Made by a program: the position numbers and the translations under genes. Under the pieces are notes generated by a model, which was given only the letters and a program-made list of their open reading frames with translations, did no database searches and had not been told where the DNA came from. A stretch of DNA of 64,000 nucleotides from Plectosphaerella cucumerina (Eukaryota; Ascomycota; Sordariomycetes; Glomerellales; Plectosphaerellaceae): positions 1,550,001-1,614,000 of the forward strand of contig JAGPXD010000005.1 in NCBI GenBank assembly GCA_020746995.1, written 5' to 3'. Shown piece after piece: positions 63,005 to 64,000 of the stretch (the first letter of the stretch is position 1; each line of letters opens with the position of its first letter).

Positions 63005-64000
63005 CTAGCCCAGCTGGAGCTCGGACACCAGCCTCTTGACCGCGGCCTTATCTGCCCTCCCCCAGTCTACCCCCTTCAACACCTCCTTGGCCTTCGTGCC
63101 GTCCTCGGCAGTGTCGCAGACCAGCCGCCACAGCTCGTCGACCACGAGGCTCCTGACGCGGGGCCACGGGTGAGACATGAGCGCCCCCAGCCGCTTCTTG
63201 GCCTCGGCCACCCCCTCCTTCCGCTTCTCGGACAGTCCCTCGTCGCCCTCGACGGCCAAGTATTGGTATTCCAACGCTGCTACACACCCGTACACGCGGA
63301 TGCAGGCCTCGAGCTTGCGCACGTTGCCTGTCTTGTACCCGGCTTTTTGGACCAGAAGGCATAGCCGGCGCAGGTTGATGATTCGGCAGGTCTGAAAAAT
63401 GCCCACGCGGAAGAGGAAGGCTACGATCTCGAGCGTCGGTACGAGGACGCGGTCGTGGCCCTGTTGCTGGTATGTGGACAGGTTGGCGACAAGGGCGGAG
63501 CAGACGGCCTCGAGGTTCACGTCCGTGGCGTCACAGAAGGACGTCAGTGCGGCGCGGGAGGCGATGACAAGGTCTTCGTTGCCCGTATCGGCCGACGTCA
63601 CGAAGCCCGCGAGGAGCCCGGCCATCCATGCCGCTGGGTCGGACTCTGCAATAGCTGCAATGCTCGGCTTGAGGCCACCTTCTGTTGTCGACAGGGATAG
63701 GAGGTTGTGGAAGTACGATCTTGAAGAGAAGGTAAGCCTTGTGAAACTGGCTGCGTATCTATCTTGATGTTAGTGATGGTACCTCATATCACAGGCTTTC
63801 AAACGACGTACTCTGGAAGGAGCGTCAGTGCCAGGACAGAGTGGGCCTCTGTCCGGACTCGGTCGAGCTTCTCGGCGGCGAGCCGCAGCACTCGGAGGTA
63901 GAGCTTCGACAGCGCTGCCTGCAGCTCCCCCCCACGAGGTTCTGAACCCAACTCGAGATTCTGCCAGATGATCTTGGTAGCGCGCAGGGCCTCGAGACGA
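63005..64000 (-). CDS. Tubulin-folding cofactor D, C-terminal part (5' end outside window)
   Basis: C-terminal 313 codons of a HEAT/ARM-repeat protein from exons 63812 to beyond 64000 and 63005-63758. The junction completes a Glu codon and reads LLPEYAASFTRLTFSSRSYFHNLL. Matching TBCD features are WMAGLLAGFVTSADTGNEDLVIASRAAL, VPTLEIVAFLF, GIFQTCRIINLRRLCLLVQKAGYKTGNVRKLEACIRVYGCVA and PWPRVRSLVVDELW. Cofactor D (Alp1 in fission yeast, Cin1 in budding yeast) captures beta-tubulin after TRiC and acts with cofactors C and E and Arl2 to assemble tubulin heterodimers in the cytosol. It ends QLG; the downstream neighbour is the large gene-free region. Confidence 0.87.

Noticed and set aside
1..64000. 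Backbone-type biosynthetic gene cluster (PKS/NRPS/terpene), CRISPR array, or bacterial operon
   Set aside because: No synthase, no repeat-spacer array, and spliceosomal introns throughout show a fungal nuclear region.

Overview
The window is nuclear DNA from a filamentous ascomycete (Pezizomycotina, most likely Sordariomycetes). Genes are interrupted by short introns (about 49-80 nt, GTANGT/GTGAGT donors, CTAAC-like branch sites, YAG acceptors). Coding sequence is GC-rich at third positions, and there are two Zn2Cys6 regulators, a secreted CBM1-tailed oxidoreductase and a Pth11-like membrane protein. I find 22 protein genes that I can assemble exon by exon, two of them cut by the window edges. 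I see no transposon, tRNA or rRNA. I assign no species.

Region 1 (1-7.9 kb) looks like a sugar-acid catabolic cluster: the 3' part of a glucarate dehydratase, a Zn2Cys6 regulator, an SDR of the yeast YMR226C type, a DHDPS-superfamily aldolase and a ribokinase. The first, third and fourth activities would fit conversion of D-glucarate to pyruvate and glycerate; this is inference. Region 2 (8-13.3 kb) holds a 630-aa fungal protein of unknown function, a catalytically dead E2-like protein (FTS/AKTIP type) and a CCDC124/DUF1014 ribosome-associated protein. An 8.4-kb gene-free stretch (13.25-21.64 kb) then separates the CCDC124 gene from a divergently transcribed DHA1-like MFS transporter.

Region 3 (23.6-37.4 kb) is the most interesting. 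It has a Zn2Cys6 regulator whose DNA-binding domain resembles yeast Ppr1 and Aspergillus UaY, an NTF2-like membrane protein, an Asp/Glu/hydantoin-racemase-family enzyme, an MFS sugar/quinate-type transporter and a DUF427 protein. The site reported for Ppr1/UaY, TCGG-N6-CCGA, occurs four times in the non-coding DNA here. Two near-identical copies lie 64 bp apart in the racemase promoter and one lies upstream of the transporter. I found no other copy by eye in the remaining intergenic DNA. This suggests a local regulon in which the regulator controls its neighbours.

Region 4 (37.4-53.7 kb) is mostly conserved housekeeping: HGH1 (eEF2 folding), ENP1/bystin (40S biogenesis), MTG2 (mitochondrial Obg GTPase), BFR1 (mRNP/ER) and RPB5 (RNA polymerases). 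Accessory genes among them are a secreted AA12 PQQ-dependent dehydrogenase with a CBM1, a small single-pass membrane protein and an uncharacterised CxxC/CxC fungal protein. Region 5 (53.7-64 kb) has a Pth11/rhodopsin-domain membrane protein, a 5.9-kb gene-free region containing a perfect 12-bp inverted repeat, and the C-terminal exons of tubulin-folding cofactor D.

Coordinates of spliced genes were worked out by hand from splice motifs, phase continuity and protein similarity. Start codons are the least certain part.
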